A program made the position numbers and the translations under genes. The notes under the pieces are model-generated. The model was not told where the DNA came from, did not search any database, and was given only the letters and a program-made list of their open reading frames with translations. DNA of 40,748 bases from DATHWB01 sp040905965 (lineage in GTDB: Bacteria; Actinomycetota; Acidimicrobiia; Spongiisociales; ZC4RG35): NCBI GenBank assembly GCA_040905965.1, contig JBBDQP010000037.1, forward strand, positions 1 to 40,748, given 5' to 3'. Numbering within the stretch: position 1 is the first letter of the stretch; every line of letters starts with the position of its first letter. Shown here piece after piece: positions 24,382 to 32,524 of this stretch.

Positions 24382-25192
24382 TCAGCCCACTTCCCAGGGC
24401 CGCACCGGAGTCGCATCGTCGGCGGTCACCGCCCAGTCGGGATCCGTGGACTCGTCAGAGTCCTCGTCGTCAGAGTCCTCGTCGTCAGAGTCCTCGTCGT
24501 CAGAGTNNNNNNNNNNNNNNNNNNNNNNNNNNNNNNNNNNNNNNNNNNNNNNNNNNNNNNNNNNNNNNNNNNNNNNNNNNNNNNNNNNNNNNNNNNNNNN
24601 NNNNNNCGTCGTCAGAGTCCTCGTCGTCAGAGTCCTCGTCGTCAGAGTCCTCGTCGTCAGAGTCCTCGTCGTCAGACTCGTCTTCGAAGTCGGACACGGC
24701 CGGGTCGACGGTCTCTTCGACCAGGCCGGCCGCCGCTCCGTCGATCGCCTCCTCGGCCTCGACGATCGATCCGCCCACGGCGACCGACAACTCTGTCAGC
24801 CGACCACGAAGGTCTTCGACGATGGCCCGAATCCGACTGATCTCGGCCTCGGCGCCGGCCTTCTCCTCCTGCCGTGCTTTCTCGAGCTCGGACGCTTCGG
24901 TGCGGGCGTCGCCGATGATCCGCTCCGCCTCCGCCTTGGCATCGGCCACGATCGAATCAGCAGATCGCTGGGCGGCGACGAGCGCCCGAGCGATGGTGCT
25001 CTCCGAATCGCCGCGATCCGTCATCTCCGACTCCAGCGTGGAAATCCGGTCCTGGGCGTCGCGCAACCGCTGCTCGTAGTCCTTGAGGGAAGTGACGACG
25101 TCATCGAGGAAGTCGTCCACCTCGTCGAGGTCGTATCCGCGCAACGCCGTCCCAAAGGTCTTCTGCTGTACGTCGATGGGTGTCAGAGGCAT
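24382..25192 (-). CDS. divIVA: DivIVA/Wag31-type polar growth protein with acidic DSDDE repeat, interrupted by assembly gap
   Basis: The N-terminus, MPLTPIDVQQKTFG and GYDLDEVDDFLDD, is the DivIVA membrane-binding domain, followed by a coiled coil (about 35-150). The C-terminal part is a run of 5-residue DSDDE units, encoded by a 15-bp tandem repeat, into which the assembly has placed 100 N (24507-24606). The reading frame resumes on the far side of the gap with further DSDDE units and the end STDPDWAVTADDATPVRPW, stopping at 24382. True length is therefore unknown. ATG 25192 is preferred over 25252. In actinobacteria the protein marks the cell pole and recruits wall synthesis. It ends the dcw/ylm gene run. 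Confidence 0.9.
24451..24681 (-). repeat. Coding 15-bp tandem repeat (minisatellite) within divIVA, spanning a gap
   Basis: On the plus strand the unit reads CGTCGTCAGAGTCCT. Perfect units lie at 24465-24479 and 24480-24494, with a partial unit at 24495-24506. After the gap, perfect units start at 24607, 24622, 24637 and 24652. The flanking units (24451-24464, 24667-24681) are degenerate, as expected at the ends of an array. The units are in frame with divIVA and encode DSDDE. Confidence 0.9.
24507..24606. other. Assembly gap (100 N)
   Basis: Exactly 100 N occur, a conventional placeholder of unknown length. The repeat phase on the two sides is not consistent with a 100-base spacing, so the real array could be longer or shorter. 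The gap lies wholly within the divIVA tandem repeat, which probably caused the assembly to break. Confidence 0.97.
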
Positions 25193-25255
25193 ATCGTGTT
25201 CTTCCCCCGGAAGTCGTCGGCGGATTGTACGGACAGGCATCGCCCGATCCAACGA

Positions 25256-25516
25256 TCACAGGCGACGGAGCACCCCTTGCACCAGACTGATGCCGATCAG
25301 CAACACGATCGGCGACAGGTCGAGCATCATCCCGCCAAGCCGGAGTGGAGGAATGACCCGCCGCAAGGGCAGCACGACCGGGTAGATGATCCGATCCAGA
25401 AAGAGCTGAAGGCGGGCGAGCGGGTGGCCGGGAGAGATTCGCACCCACGACATGATGATCCAGGCAAAGACCGCAATCCGGTAGACGCCGAGGATGTCGG
25501 CGAGGATGTCACCCAT
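25256..25516 (-). CDS. YggT-family membrane protein
   Basis: An 86-residue protein with two hydrophobic segments and the central LDRIIYPVVLPLRRVIPPL motif typical of YggT/YlmG. In bacteria and chloroplasts the family is linked to division and nucleoid or membrane organisation. It lies 12 bases after sepF and 63 bases before divIVA, as in Bacillus (ylmF-ylmG). The ylmH gene usually found next is absent. Confidence 0.9.
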   Translation of the reverse strand: MGDILADILGVYRIAVFAWIIMSWVRISPGHPLARLQLFLDRIIYPVVLPLRRVIPPLRLGGMMLDLSPIVLLIGISLVQGVLRRL

Positions 25517-25528
25517 TCCGCAGGGCGC

Positions 25529-26053
25529 TCATTCGATGGGGAGTTCGTACGCCCCGAGCGAGGCGAGTCGACGCTTCTCTTCGATGTCGATGCGAGTCGA
25601 AGGCGGAAGTACGAGCACGAGACCCGCGCCCACCCGAGACATCTTGCCATCGAGGGCATAAATCAAACCGGAGGAGAAATCGACCACCCGGCGAGCGAGA
25701 TCGTCGTCGACGCGGCGGAAGTCGAGCACCACGGGGACCCGATCCCGCACTCGATCGGCGAGGATCTTGGCGTCGCCGAATTCATCGACGACGAGGATGT
25801 CGGCCTGCGCCTCCGGACGAATCTGGCGCACGCCGGCGATCGAAGGCTCGGTGTTGCGACGAGGGGCCACAGTCCGCGAGGCATTCGCGGCCGGCTCCAC
25901 CCGCCGTCCCTCGTCGAGCGGAACGGGCTGGTTGCGACGGTCACTGGCCAGCTGTTCTGTGTCGACATAGCCGGTCTCGGCTCCGTCCATCTGGTCTTCA
26001 TCGACGAGACCGAGATAGACGAGGGCTTTGTTGAAGAGTGATTCTTGGGGCAT
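25529..26053 (-). CDS. sepF: Cell division protein SepF
   Basis: A 174-residue protein. The N-terminal ALVYLGLVDED is the amphipathic membrane anchor region, then an acidic linker, then the C-terminal domain (about 90-174) ending in VVDFSSGLIYALDGKMSRVGAGLVLVLPP, which forms the SepF dimer and binds the FtsZ tail. In actinobacteria, which lack FtsA, SepF anchors the FtsZ ring. It is 12 bases after yggS and ahead of yggT. Confidence 0.95.
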   Translation of the reverse strand: MPQESLFNKALVYLGLVDEDQMDGAETGYVDTEQLASDRRNQPVPLDEGRRVEPAANASRTVAPRRNTEPSIAGVRQIRPEAQADILVVDEFGDAKILADRVRDRVPVVLDFRRVDDDLARRVVDFSSGLIYALDGKMSRVGAGLVLVLPPSTRIDIEEKRRLASLGAYELPIE

Positions 26054-26065
26054 AAATTGTGTACC

Positions 26066-26713
26066 TCAATCGGCAAAGATAGCCCGACCGACGCGTATCG
26101 CCGTAGCTCCTTCGGAGATCGCCACCTCGAAGTCATCCGACATGCCCATCGAGAGCCCCGCCACCGCAGGGTGATCGACGGCGATGGCGTCCCGAATGCG
26201 GCGGAGCCTGACGAAGTACTTTCGGGAATCTTCGGCATCTTCGGTGAGCGGCGGAATGGCCATCAACCCGACGACTGAGATCCCCAAGGACACGAGCCGG
26301 TCGCAGAATCCGGCAGCCGCTTCGGGTTCCACGCCGGACTTCTGGTCTTCGGAGCCGATATTGACCTGCAGATAGACGGGCGGAGGCTGACCGGGACCCT
26401 TGAGCCAGGCAAGCGCCAGCGACTCCCTGTCCAACGAATGGAGGACAGTGGCTGCGGGTCGGACGATCCGAACCTTGTTCGACTGGAGCGGTCCGACGAA
26501 ATGCCAGCGGATATCGCCGGGCAGCTCGGCGACCTTGTCCCGCAAGTCCTGGGCCCGGTTCTCGCCGAAGTCCCGATGCCCTGCCTCGTAGAGGCGCAGG
26601 ATGGCATCGACCGACTGACCCTTCGACACGGCCACCAGCGTGACCTCCGCCCGGTCGCGTCCCGCGCGGGCGGAGGCGTCCCTGACCCGCTCTTCGACCT
26701 CGAGAAGGCTCAT
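26066..26713 (-). CDS. YggS-family PLP-binding homeostasis protein
   Basis: A 215-residue pyridoxal phosphate-binding protein. The lysine K31 in TLVAVSKGQS is the usual Schiff-base residue; FGENRAQDL, WHFVGPLQSNK and MGMSDDFEVAI are family signatures. It is not known to catalyse a reaction; loss alters vitamin B6 balance. ATG 26713 overlaps the pgeF stop in ATGA; ATG 26722 is an alternative. It corresponds to Bacillus ylmE. Confidence 0.94.
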   Translation of the reverse strand: MSLLEVEERVRDASARAGRDRAEVTLVAVSKGQSVDAILRLYEAGHRDFGENRAQDLRDKVAELPGDIRWHFVGPLQSNKVRIVRPAATVLHSLDRESLALAWLKGPGQPPPVYLQVNIGSEDQKSGVEPEAAAGFCDRLVSLGISVVGLMAIPPLTEDAEDSRKYFVRLRRIRDAIAVDHPAVAGLSMGMSDDFEVAISEGATAIRVGRAIFAD

Positions 26714-27300
26714 GCGATCCATCCGACTGTGGCCATCCGGGCATTGGTGGCGTTCCGGCGGTGCGAGAACGTGTCGGCCCCGCACTTCGTACACAGGTCG
26801 ACGACTTCTGGTTGGCGGGGGAGCCGGGCGGCCGCAGCTCCGGCGAGATCGACGGAAACGGTGCCGGCGGTCGTGCGACCGAGGTGTCCCTCGAACAGTT
26901 CCGCTACTTCCGGTCCGACCTCGAAACAGCACTTCCGGATGTGCGGACCGATGAACACGGAGTCGACCTCGCCCAGAATCCCGACCGCCCGTTCGATGAC
27001 CCCGGCCGCCAGTCCCCGCCACCCGGCGTGGACCACCACAACCTCGGAGGGGCCGCGCAGCACGATGCCGAGGCAGTCGGCGGTGAAGACGGCGAGCGGC
27101 AATCCGGGGACGTCGGTGAACAGGCCGTCTGCTTCGCCGTGGTCGCCCGGGCGATCGACCTCTACGACCTTCGACCCGTGGACCTGTCCGACCGTGGCCC
27201 ATTCGCCCACCATCCCCAGACGGGTCGGGTTGGTGGGCAGGCGGCGCATGTCACCATCGGCCGCCGTCGTGAACATCACGCCCGGAGCCGGGCTGATCAT
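26710..27300 (-). CDS. pgeF: Peptidoglycan editing factor PgeF (YfiH/YlmD family)
   Basis: A 196-residue protein of the PgeF family, once called multicopper polyphenol oxidase. The metal site residues are visible: VHG (H41), ADC (C76), HAGWRG (H91), and IGPHIRKCCFEVG with a CC pair at 124-125. In E. coli the protein removes wrongly added residues from wall precursors. It overlaps ftsZ by ATGA and yggS by ATGA, so all three are probably translated in series. This is the ylmD position of Bacillus. Confidence 0.93.
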   Translation of the reverse strand: MISPAPGVMFTTAADGDMRRLPTNPTRLGMVGEWATVGQVHGSKVVEVDRPGDHGEADGLFTDVPGLPLAVFTADCLGIVLRGPSEVVVVHAGWRGLAAGVIERAVGILGEVDSVFIGPHIRKCCFEVGPEVAELFEGHLGRTTAGTVSVDLAGAAAARLPRQPEVVDLCTKCGADTFSHRRNATNARMATVGWIA

Positions 27301-28343
27301 CCCTTGACGAAGCTCGGAATGTCGAGATCGTCCTCGTCGGAACCTCCCGGCGTCACCGCGGTGACAGGTCGACGGGTCGAACGTCCCCTGGCACTGCGAT
27401 CGAATCCGGCGGCGATCACCGTGACCCGCATCTCGTCGCCCAGGTCGTCATCGACCATCGCTCCGAAGATCACCTCTGCGTCGTCGTCGGCGTGGCTGGC
27501 GACAACGTTGGCCGCGGTCGTCGCTTCGAGCAGCGTCATATCGGAAGGTCCTGCGACGGACAGAAGCACCCCGCGGGCGCCCTCCATCGACGTTTCGAGC
27601 AACGGAGACGAGATCGCCCGGTTGGCAGCCTGCTGAGCGCGCTCGTCACCCGAGGCTCGGCCGATTCCCATGACCGCGGTGCCGGCTTCGGACATGACGG
27701 CCTTCACGTCGGCGAAGTCGACATTGATAAGTCCGGGAGTGGTGATGAGATCCGTGATCCCGGAAACGCCGTTGGTGAGGATCTCGTCGGCGATCCGGAA
27801 CGTCTCGGTCATCGGCGCCTTCGGATCGCCAACCTCGAGAAGCCGGTCGTTCGGGATCACGATGAGGGTGTCCACCGCATCACGCAACGCCTGTATTCCC
27901 TCTTCGGCGTGAACCGCCCGGCGGCGACCTTCGAATCCGAACGGGCGCGTGACGACGCCGACGGTCAGGGCACCGAGTGACTTCGCCACTTCGGCGACGA
28001 TGGGTGCGCCGCCGGTTCCGGTTCCGCCCCCTTCGCCTGCGGTGATGAAGACCATGTCCGCGCCTTTGAGGACGTCTTCGAGTTCCGAGCGGTGGGCTTC
28101 TGCGGCCGCCTTGCCGACTTCGGGGTTGGCGCCGGCACCGAGCCCGCGGGTGATGTCGCGCCCGATGTCGAGCTTGACGTCGGCGTCCGACATCAGCAGT
28201 GCCTGGGCATCGGTGTTGAGAGCGATGAACTCCACGCCCCGCACACCGGCATCGATCATGCGGTTGACGGCGTTGACGCCCCCACCACCCACTCCGACGA
28301 CTTTGATGACGGCCAAATAACCGCCGCTTGCTGCCTTGCTCAT
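27297..28343 (-). CDS. ftsZ: Cell division protein FtsZ
   Basis: A 348-residue tubulin-like GTPase that forms the division ring. The GTP motif GGGTGTG (105-111) is intact and preceded by AGE, the actinobacterial form. The T7 loop NVDFADVK (207-214) has the expected Asp residues. The C-terminal peptide DDLDIPSFVKG binds SepF and other partners; the linker before it is short. ATG 28343 follows GAGG about 10 bases upstream; a far upstream in-frame start at 28427 is unlikely. It is separated from ftsQ by a 153-base region that probably holds a promoter. Confidence 0.98.
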   Translation of the reverse strand: MSKAASGGYLAVIKVVGVGGGGVNAVNRMIDAGVRGVEFIALNTDAQALLMSDADVKLDIGRDITRGLGAGANPEVGKAAAEAHRSELEDVLKGADMVFITAGEGGGTGTGGAPIVAEVAKSLGALTVGVVTRPFGFEGRRRAVHAEEGIQALRDAVDTLIVIPNDRLLEVGDPKAPMTETFRIADEILTNGVSGITDLITTPGLINVDFADVKAVMSEAGTAVMGIGRASGDERAQQAANRAISSPLLETSMEGARGVLLSVAGPSDMTLLEATTAANVVASHADDDAEVIFGAMVDDDLGDEMRVTVIAAGFDRSARGRSTRRPVTAVTPGGSDEDDLDIPSFVKG

Positions 28344-28496
28344 GGTGAAATCCTCACGGGTTGGTTCGGCCGAAACCGAAAGGGTCGAGTAGAGCTTTAC
28401 ACACCTACCACGCCACGTAAACCCCACGGCTATGGACCTCGACTAGAGGTTGAGGGTCGACAGTGGTCGAGGCTCTTCCGCGGGCTGGATCGGGAT
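28344..28496 (-). promoter_or_regulatory. ftsQ-ftsZ intergenic region with a palindrome; probable ftsZ promoter region
   Basis: This is the only gap longer than about 75 bases inside the cluster. It holds the inverted pair CCTCGAC (28437-28443) and GTTGAGG (28449-28455), six of seven paired, and a second GTCGAGG at 28466-28472. In other actinobacteria such as Streptomyces the same intergenic region carries several ftsZ promoters. Clear -35 and -10 hexamers could not be assigned with confidence. Confidence 0.5.
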
Positions 28497-29222
28497 CTAC
28501 TCGTCTGGGGTGGGAGGGGGGAGGACGGCGGGGCGGTCGGGGGCAATCAGGGTGATCTCCGAACCCGGCTCGGGTTGATCGGCGATCACGACTTCCAGGG
28601 CTCTCGCCTTCTCCACCATGTCGGTCGGTCGCCCCAAGCGGATCGCGAACCCGCCCCACACCGCATTCAACTGATCGGTTCGAGCGTCGATCACCATCCC
28701 GGCGGTCAACTGCTCCGGGAGAGCGTCGACGAAGAGCAACGCCGCCTCCACCGCCCGATCCCCCCCGACCGAGCCTCGAATACGCGGAGCCACCGGACCG
28801 GGATCACCCTGGGCAAGCACCACCCCGTCGAGAGCGAGATACTGCCAACCACCACCGGTGTCGACCCAGGCGACGCCGAAACGCTCGACCACCGTGATCT
28901 TGAGGCCCGTCGGCCACCGGCGTCCCACGTCAGCAGACGCAATCCGCGGGTCAGCGGCCAGGACTTCGACTGCGGCGTCGGTGTCGATCTCGATCAGCGG
29001 CATCCCGAGCACCACTCCGACAGTCTCGATCATCGACACCGGGTCGGTCTGGGACTCCCCCGCCACCTCGATCCGATCCAACGAGAAGAGCGGTGAGCGC
29101 AATACCGCCATTGTCACGGCCGCCACCCCGACGACGACCACGACCATGAGCAGACGACGAATTCCGGCCCGGATGCGGGTCTCGGCGACGGTGCGTCGAC
29201 GGGCGGCGAGCCTCGGATCCAT
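28497..29222 (-). CDS. ftsQ: Cell division protein FtsQ
   Basis: A 241-residue bitopic protein: a basic cytoplasmic N-terminus (RRRTVAETRIRAGIRR), one membrane helix (about 25-42), then a POTRA domain beginning FSLDRIEVAGESQTDP and a beta domain. FtsQ bridges early and late division proteins. ATG 29222 shares its bases with the murB stop (TGATG). The C-terminus ends in a proline-rich stretch PPPTPDE. Confidence 0.93.
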   Translation of the reverse strand: MDPRLAARRRTVAETRIRAGIRRLLMVVVVVGVAAVTMAVLRSPLFSLDRIEVAGESQTDPVSMIETVGVVLGMPLIEIDTDAAVEVLAADPRIASADVGRRWPTGLKITVVERFGVAWVDTGGGWQYLALDGVVLAQGDPGPVAPRIRGSVGGDRAVEAALLFVDALPEQLTAGMVIDARTDQLNAVWGGFAIRLGRPTDMVEKARALEVVIADQPEPGSEITLIAPDRPAVLPPPTPDE

Positions 29223-30109
29223 CAGGAGAACCCTTCGAACTGGATCTCGGTCTCGAGCTCCACTCCGGTCTTGGCCGCCACGATCCCCCGCACCTCGTCG
29301 ACCAGCCGATAGAGGTCGGCTGATGTCGCCGCGGGGCCCGCCACGAAGAAGTTGGCGTGTTTCTGGCTGACCGACACGTCACCCACCGTGTGACCCTTCA
29401 ACCCGAGAGAATCGATGATGCGACCGGCGCTGTCTCCTGGCGGATTCTTGAAGACGCTTCCCGCGTTGAGGGTGCCGCCCGGCTGGTACTCACGCCGCCA
29501 GCGCGTGATCTCACGCATGCGCGCCTCGCCTTCTTCAGACTCGCCAGGCTCGAAAGCGAAGAGTGCGTCGAGCACCACCTCATGCGAGTCCACCGAAGAG
29601 TGGCGGTACCGAAGGTCGAGCTCGCCGGCGGCTCTCCTTTCAACTTCCCCGACAAGGCCATCGAGGATCGACACCTCGATCAGGACGTCCTTCGTCTCCC
29701 GTCCGTGACCACCGGCGTTCTGGCGGACCGCCCCTCCCACGCTGCCGGGGATCCCGACGTAGAACTCCAAACCCAATCGCCCGGCCGCAACTGCCGACCT
29801 CGCCAACTGCGGGAGGCGAACGGCCGCGCCAGCCCACACCGCGTCTGGTTGTTGAACCACTTCGTTGAACGACCCGGTCAGCCTCAGGACCAGCGCATCG
29901 ATCCCGTCGTCGGCCACCACGAGATTGCTGCCGCGGCCGAGGACGAGCAACGGGATCTGGGACTGGCGCCACGCCCCCAACACCCTGTCGAGCTCGTCCC
30001 GGGTCCCCACCTCGGCATAGAACGACGCCGGGCCTCCCAGCTTGTAGGTGGTGAGCGGGCCCACCGGGACGTCCCGGCGGACGATGTCGAGATCAGCCAA
30101 TCCGCTCAT
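29222..30109 (-). CDS. murB: UDP-N-acetylenolpyruvoylglucosamine reductase
   Basis: A 295-residue flavoenzyme that makes UDP-MurNAc. LGRGSNLVV (58-66) and GIPGSVGGAVRQNAG (119-133) bind FAD; NAGSVFKNP carries the catalytic S218. ATG 30109 overlaps the murC stop (ATGA). The length is typical of the shorter MurB type. Confidence 0.96.
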   Translation of the reverse strand: MSGLADLDIVRRDVPVGPLTTYKLGGPASFYAEVGTRDELDRVLGAWRQSQIPLLVLGRGSNLVVADDGIDALVLRLTGSFNEVVQQPDAVWAGAAVRLPQLARSAVAAGRLGLEFYVGIPGSVGGAVRQNAGGHGRETKDVLIEVSILDGLVGEVERRAAGELDLRYRHSSVDSHEVVLDALFAFEPGESEEGEARMREITRWRREYQPGGTLNAGSVFKNPPGDSAGRIIDSLGLKGHTVGDVSVSQKHANFFVAGPAATSADLYRLVDEVRGIVAAKTGVELETEIQFEGFS

Positions 30110-31479
30110 TTCGGGCCTCGCAGCAGACCCAACAGTTCGTCGGACAGTGTCTCGATGTCTCCCGCCCCCATGCACACCACGAGATCGCCCGATTCCACGA
30201 GTCCCGCCACGACGGCGGCCGCCGAGTCACGCACTGGAGCATCAAGCACGACCGCTGCCCCCGCATTGCGGACCGCGTCGCTCACAAGACGGCCGTCGAT
30301 TCCCGGGATCGGATTCTCCCGGGCGCCGTACACGTCGAGCACGACCACCGCCGCCGCCGCCGCCAGCGCCCTCCCGAAGCTATCGGCGTGCTGTGCGGTG
30401 CGCGAATACAGATGAGGCTGGAAGACCGCGACCACCCGCCTCCCGGAGCGAAGGGCTGCATCGAGTGTCGCCGCGACCTCCGTCGGGTGATGGGCGTAAT
30501 CGTCGACGACCGTCACGTTGCCCGCAGTCCCCCGCACATCCCAGCGCCGGCCGACACCGCCGAACGATCCGAGTCCCGACGCCGCGGCGTCGACGTCGAC
30601 ACCCCACGACGACAGCAGCGCCAACGCCCCCGCCGCGTTCCGGGCCATGTGCGCGCCAGGGAGGGGAACCGACACATCCCATTCCCCCGTTGGACCGGTC
30701 AGCCGGAACGACGAACCGTCGGGACGGGGCTCCAGGTCGGCAACGCGCCAAACGGCATCCGCATCGGTGCCATATCCCACTGCGCCCGCTGTCTCGACCA
30801 GCCTTCGACCGCCCGGATCGTCGATGCAGGCGAACAACGGTCCGTCCACTGCCCGTGCCACCCGCCCGAACGCCGCCTCCACCTCGGCCACCGTCCCAAA
30901 GTGGTCGAGATGATCGGCCTCGACGTTCGTGACGACGAGGCCTGAAAGATGGACCTGTTCGAACGTGCCGAATGCCTCGTCGACCTCCAGGATCAGCAGA
31001 TCGTCCGAGCCAGACAGCGCGTTCGTCCCAAGATCGGCCAGCTGACCGCCAACCACGAAAGAAGGATCCAACCCGGCGGCGCGCGCCCCCGTCACGAGCA
31101 TCGCGGTCGTCGAGGTCTTGCCGTGTGTGCCGGTCGCACCGATCGTCGGGATCATCGTCGTCAGGGCGGAAAGCAACCGAGGACGCCGCCACACGGGGAT
31201 CCGACGTGCCCCGGCCGCCGTCAGCTCGGGATCTGAATCAGGAACTGCCGACGAGGCCACGACCAAGTCGACCCGTTCGAGCCGCTCGGGCTCGTGGCCC
31301 GACCAGGTTTCGATCCCTTCTTCGTTCAGCGTCGACAAGAGAACGGAGGGCCTGGCGTCCGAGCCGGTGACGGCATGACCACTTCCGGCGAGGATCCGGG
31401 CCAACCCGGACATCCCGGCACCGCCGATGCCAACGATGTGGATCCTCTCGGCCTCGGTGAGAAGGGATAGGTCAGCCAT
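30106..31479 (-). CDS. murC: UDP-N-acetylmuramate-L-alanine ligase
   Basis: A 457-residue ATP-dependent ligase that adds L-alanine to UDP-MurNAc. The N-terminal GIGGAGMSGLA binds the nucleotide sugar, GTHGKTSTT (117-125) is the ATP loop, and the DDYAHHPTEV stretch marks the C-terminal domain. It overlaps murG by 8 bases and murB by 4. Confidence 0.97.
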   Translation of the reverse strand: MADLSLLTEAERIHIVGIGGAGMSGLARILAGSGHAVTGSDARPSVLLSTLNEEGIETWSGHEPERLERVDLVVASSAVPDSDPELTAAGARRIPVWRRPRLLSALTTMIPTIGATGTHGKTSTTAMLVTGARAAGLDPSFVVGGQLADLGTNALSGSDDLLILEVDEAFGTFEQVHLSGLVVTNVEADHLDHFGTVAEVEAAFGRVARAVDGPLFACIDDPGGRRLVETAGAVGYGTDADAVWRVADLEPRPDGSSFRLTGPTGEWDVSVPLPGAHMARNAAGALALLSSWGVDVDAAASGLGSFGGVGRRWDVRGTAGNVTVVDDYAHHPTEVAATLDAALRSGRRVVAVFQPHLYSRTAQHADSFGRALAAAAAVVVLDVYGARENPIPGIDGRLVSDAVRNAGAAVVLDAPVRDSAAAVVAGLVESGDLVVCMGAGDIETLSDELLGLLRGPK

Positions 31480-32524
31480 GCGCAGAGATCATCGCAGCGG
31501 CGATGACGTCGGCCGCATCGGGTCGCGCCAGCGCAACGGCCGCTTCCCGCATCACGGCCAGTCGGGCCGGGTCGGCGAGGATTCCGGCGATCACCTGTGG
31601 CACCGTGGCCACTGCGTGCTCCTCGACCACGACGGCCGCCCCGGCCGCCGCCAGAAAGGCGGCGTTGGCCGCCTGGTGGCCCGAGCTCCCGAATCCGCCA
31701 GGAACGAGGACAGCCGGCGTCCCGGTGGCCGACAATTCTGCCACCGCACCCCCCGCCCTGGCGAGGACCAGATCGGAAGCGGCGTAGAACAGGTCCATCC
31801 GATCTTCGAATCCGATGATGCGCCAGTTCTCGGCACCCGACAGGGACTCGGCGTGGATGTCACCGGCCAGATGGACGACCTGAACACCTTCGAGCGCCGC
31901 GACCGAGGCCGTCACCCTGTTCAGGATGCCGGCCCCGAGGCTCCCGCCGGAGACGCCGACGATCGGACAATCGCCCGCCAGCCCGTATCTCTCCAGCGCC
32001 TCGCCCCGCAGTGCGTCGCGGTCGAAACGGGCGATGGCGGTCCGCACCGGATTTCCCACCCACTCGGCATCGAGGCCACGCGTCTCGGGAAACGAGCCGA
32101 ACCGCCTGCGGGCGAGGCGGCCGGCCATCCGGTTTCCCAGTCCGGCGTGAGCGTTCTGTTCTGAGACCATCACGGTCGCCCCCGCCAGTCGGGCGGCAAT
32201 CGCCGCCGGGATCGTGACATACCCGCCGAGGCCGAGGACCGTTTCGACCGACCGCTCCCGAAATGTCCGCCGCATCGCGGCGATCGCCGAGACGAGCGTG
32301 AACGGGATGCGGAGATTCGAAATGGCCAGACTGCGCGTGAGACCCTGAAGCGGGACCTGCAGGAAGGGGAAACCCGCAGCGGGATATACGGAGGCCTCCA
32401 GCCGGTCCCCCCCGACATACAGCACGTCGTCCCTGGCAATCCCGGCAGCAACGAGCGCCTCACCCACCGCCAACCCGGGAAAGACGTGTCCCCCCGTTCC
32501 GACGGCTGCGATTGCAAAGGTCAC
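31472..32524 (-). CDS. murG: UDP-GlcNAc:lipid I GlcNAc transferase
   Basis: A 350-residue GT28 enzyme that converts lipid I to lipid II at the inner face of the membrane. The N-terminal GTGGHVFPGLAVGEAL loop, the LGLGGYVTIPAAIAA segment, and VSGGSLGA and the GFEDRMDLFYAASDLVLARAGG acceptor/donor region are all typical. GTG 32524 overlaps the ftsW stop by 4 bases (GTGA). Confidence 0.96.
   Translation of the reverse strand: MTFAIAAVGTGGHVFPGLAVGEALVAAGIARDDVLYVGGDRLEASVYPAAGFPFLQVPLQGLTRSLAISNLRIPFTLVSAIAAMRRTFRERSVETVLGLGGYVTIPAAIAARLAGATVMVSEQNAHAGLGNRMAGRLARRRFGSFPETRGLDAEWVGNPVRTAIARFDRDALRGEALERYGLAGDCPIVGVSGGSLGAGILNRVTASVAALEGVQVVHLAGDIHAESLSGAENWRIIGFEDRMDLFYAASDLVLARAGGAVAELSATGTPAVLVPGGFGSSGHQAANAAFLAAAGAAVVVEEHAVATVPQVIAGILADPARLAVMREAAVALARPDAADVIAAAMISAHG

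Noticed and set aside
24451..24681. CRISPR-like array
   Set aside because: The 15-base units are directly adjacent with no spacers and are in frame with divIVA; this is a coding tandem repeat.
24377..26041. Long plus-strand open frame antisense to divIVA, yggT and sepF, running through the gap
   Set aside because: It passes through N bases and lies opposite three genes with clear family motifs; its amino-acid composition is that of a high-GC shadow frame.
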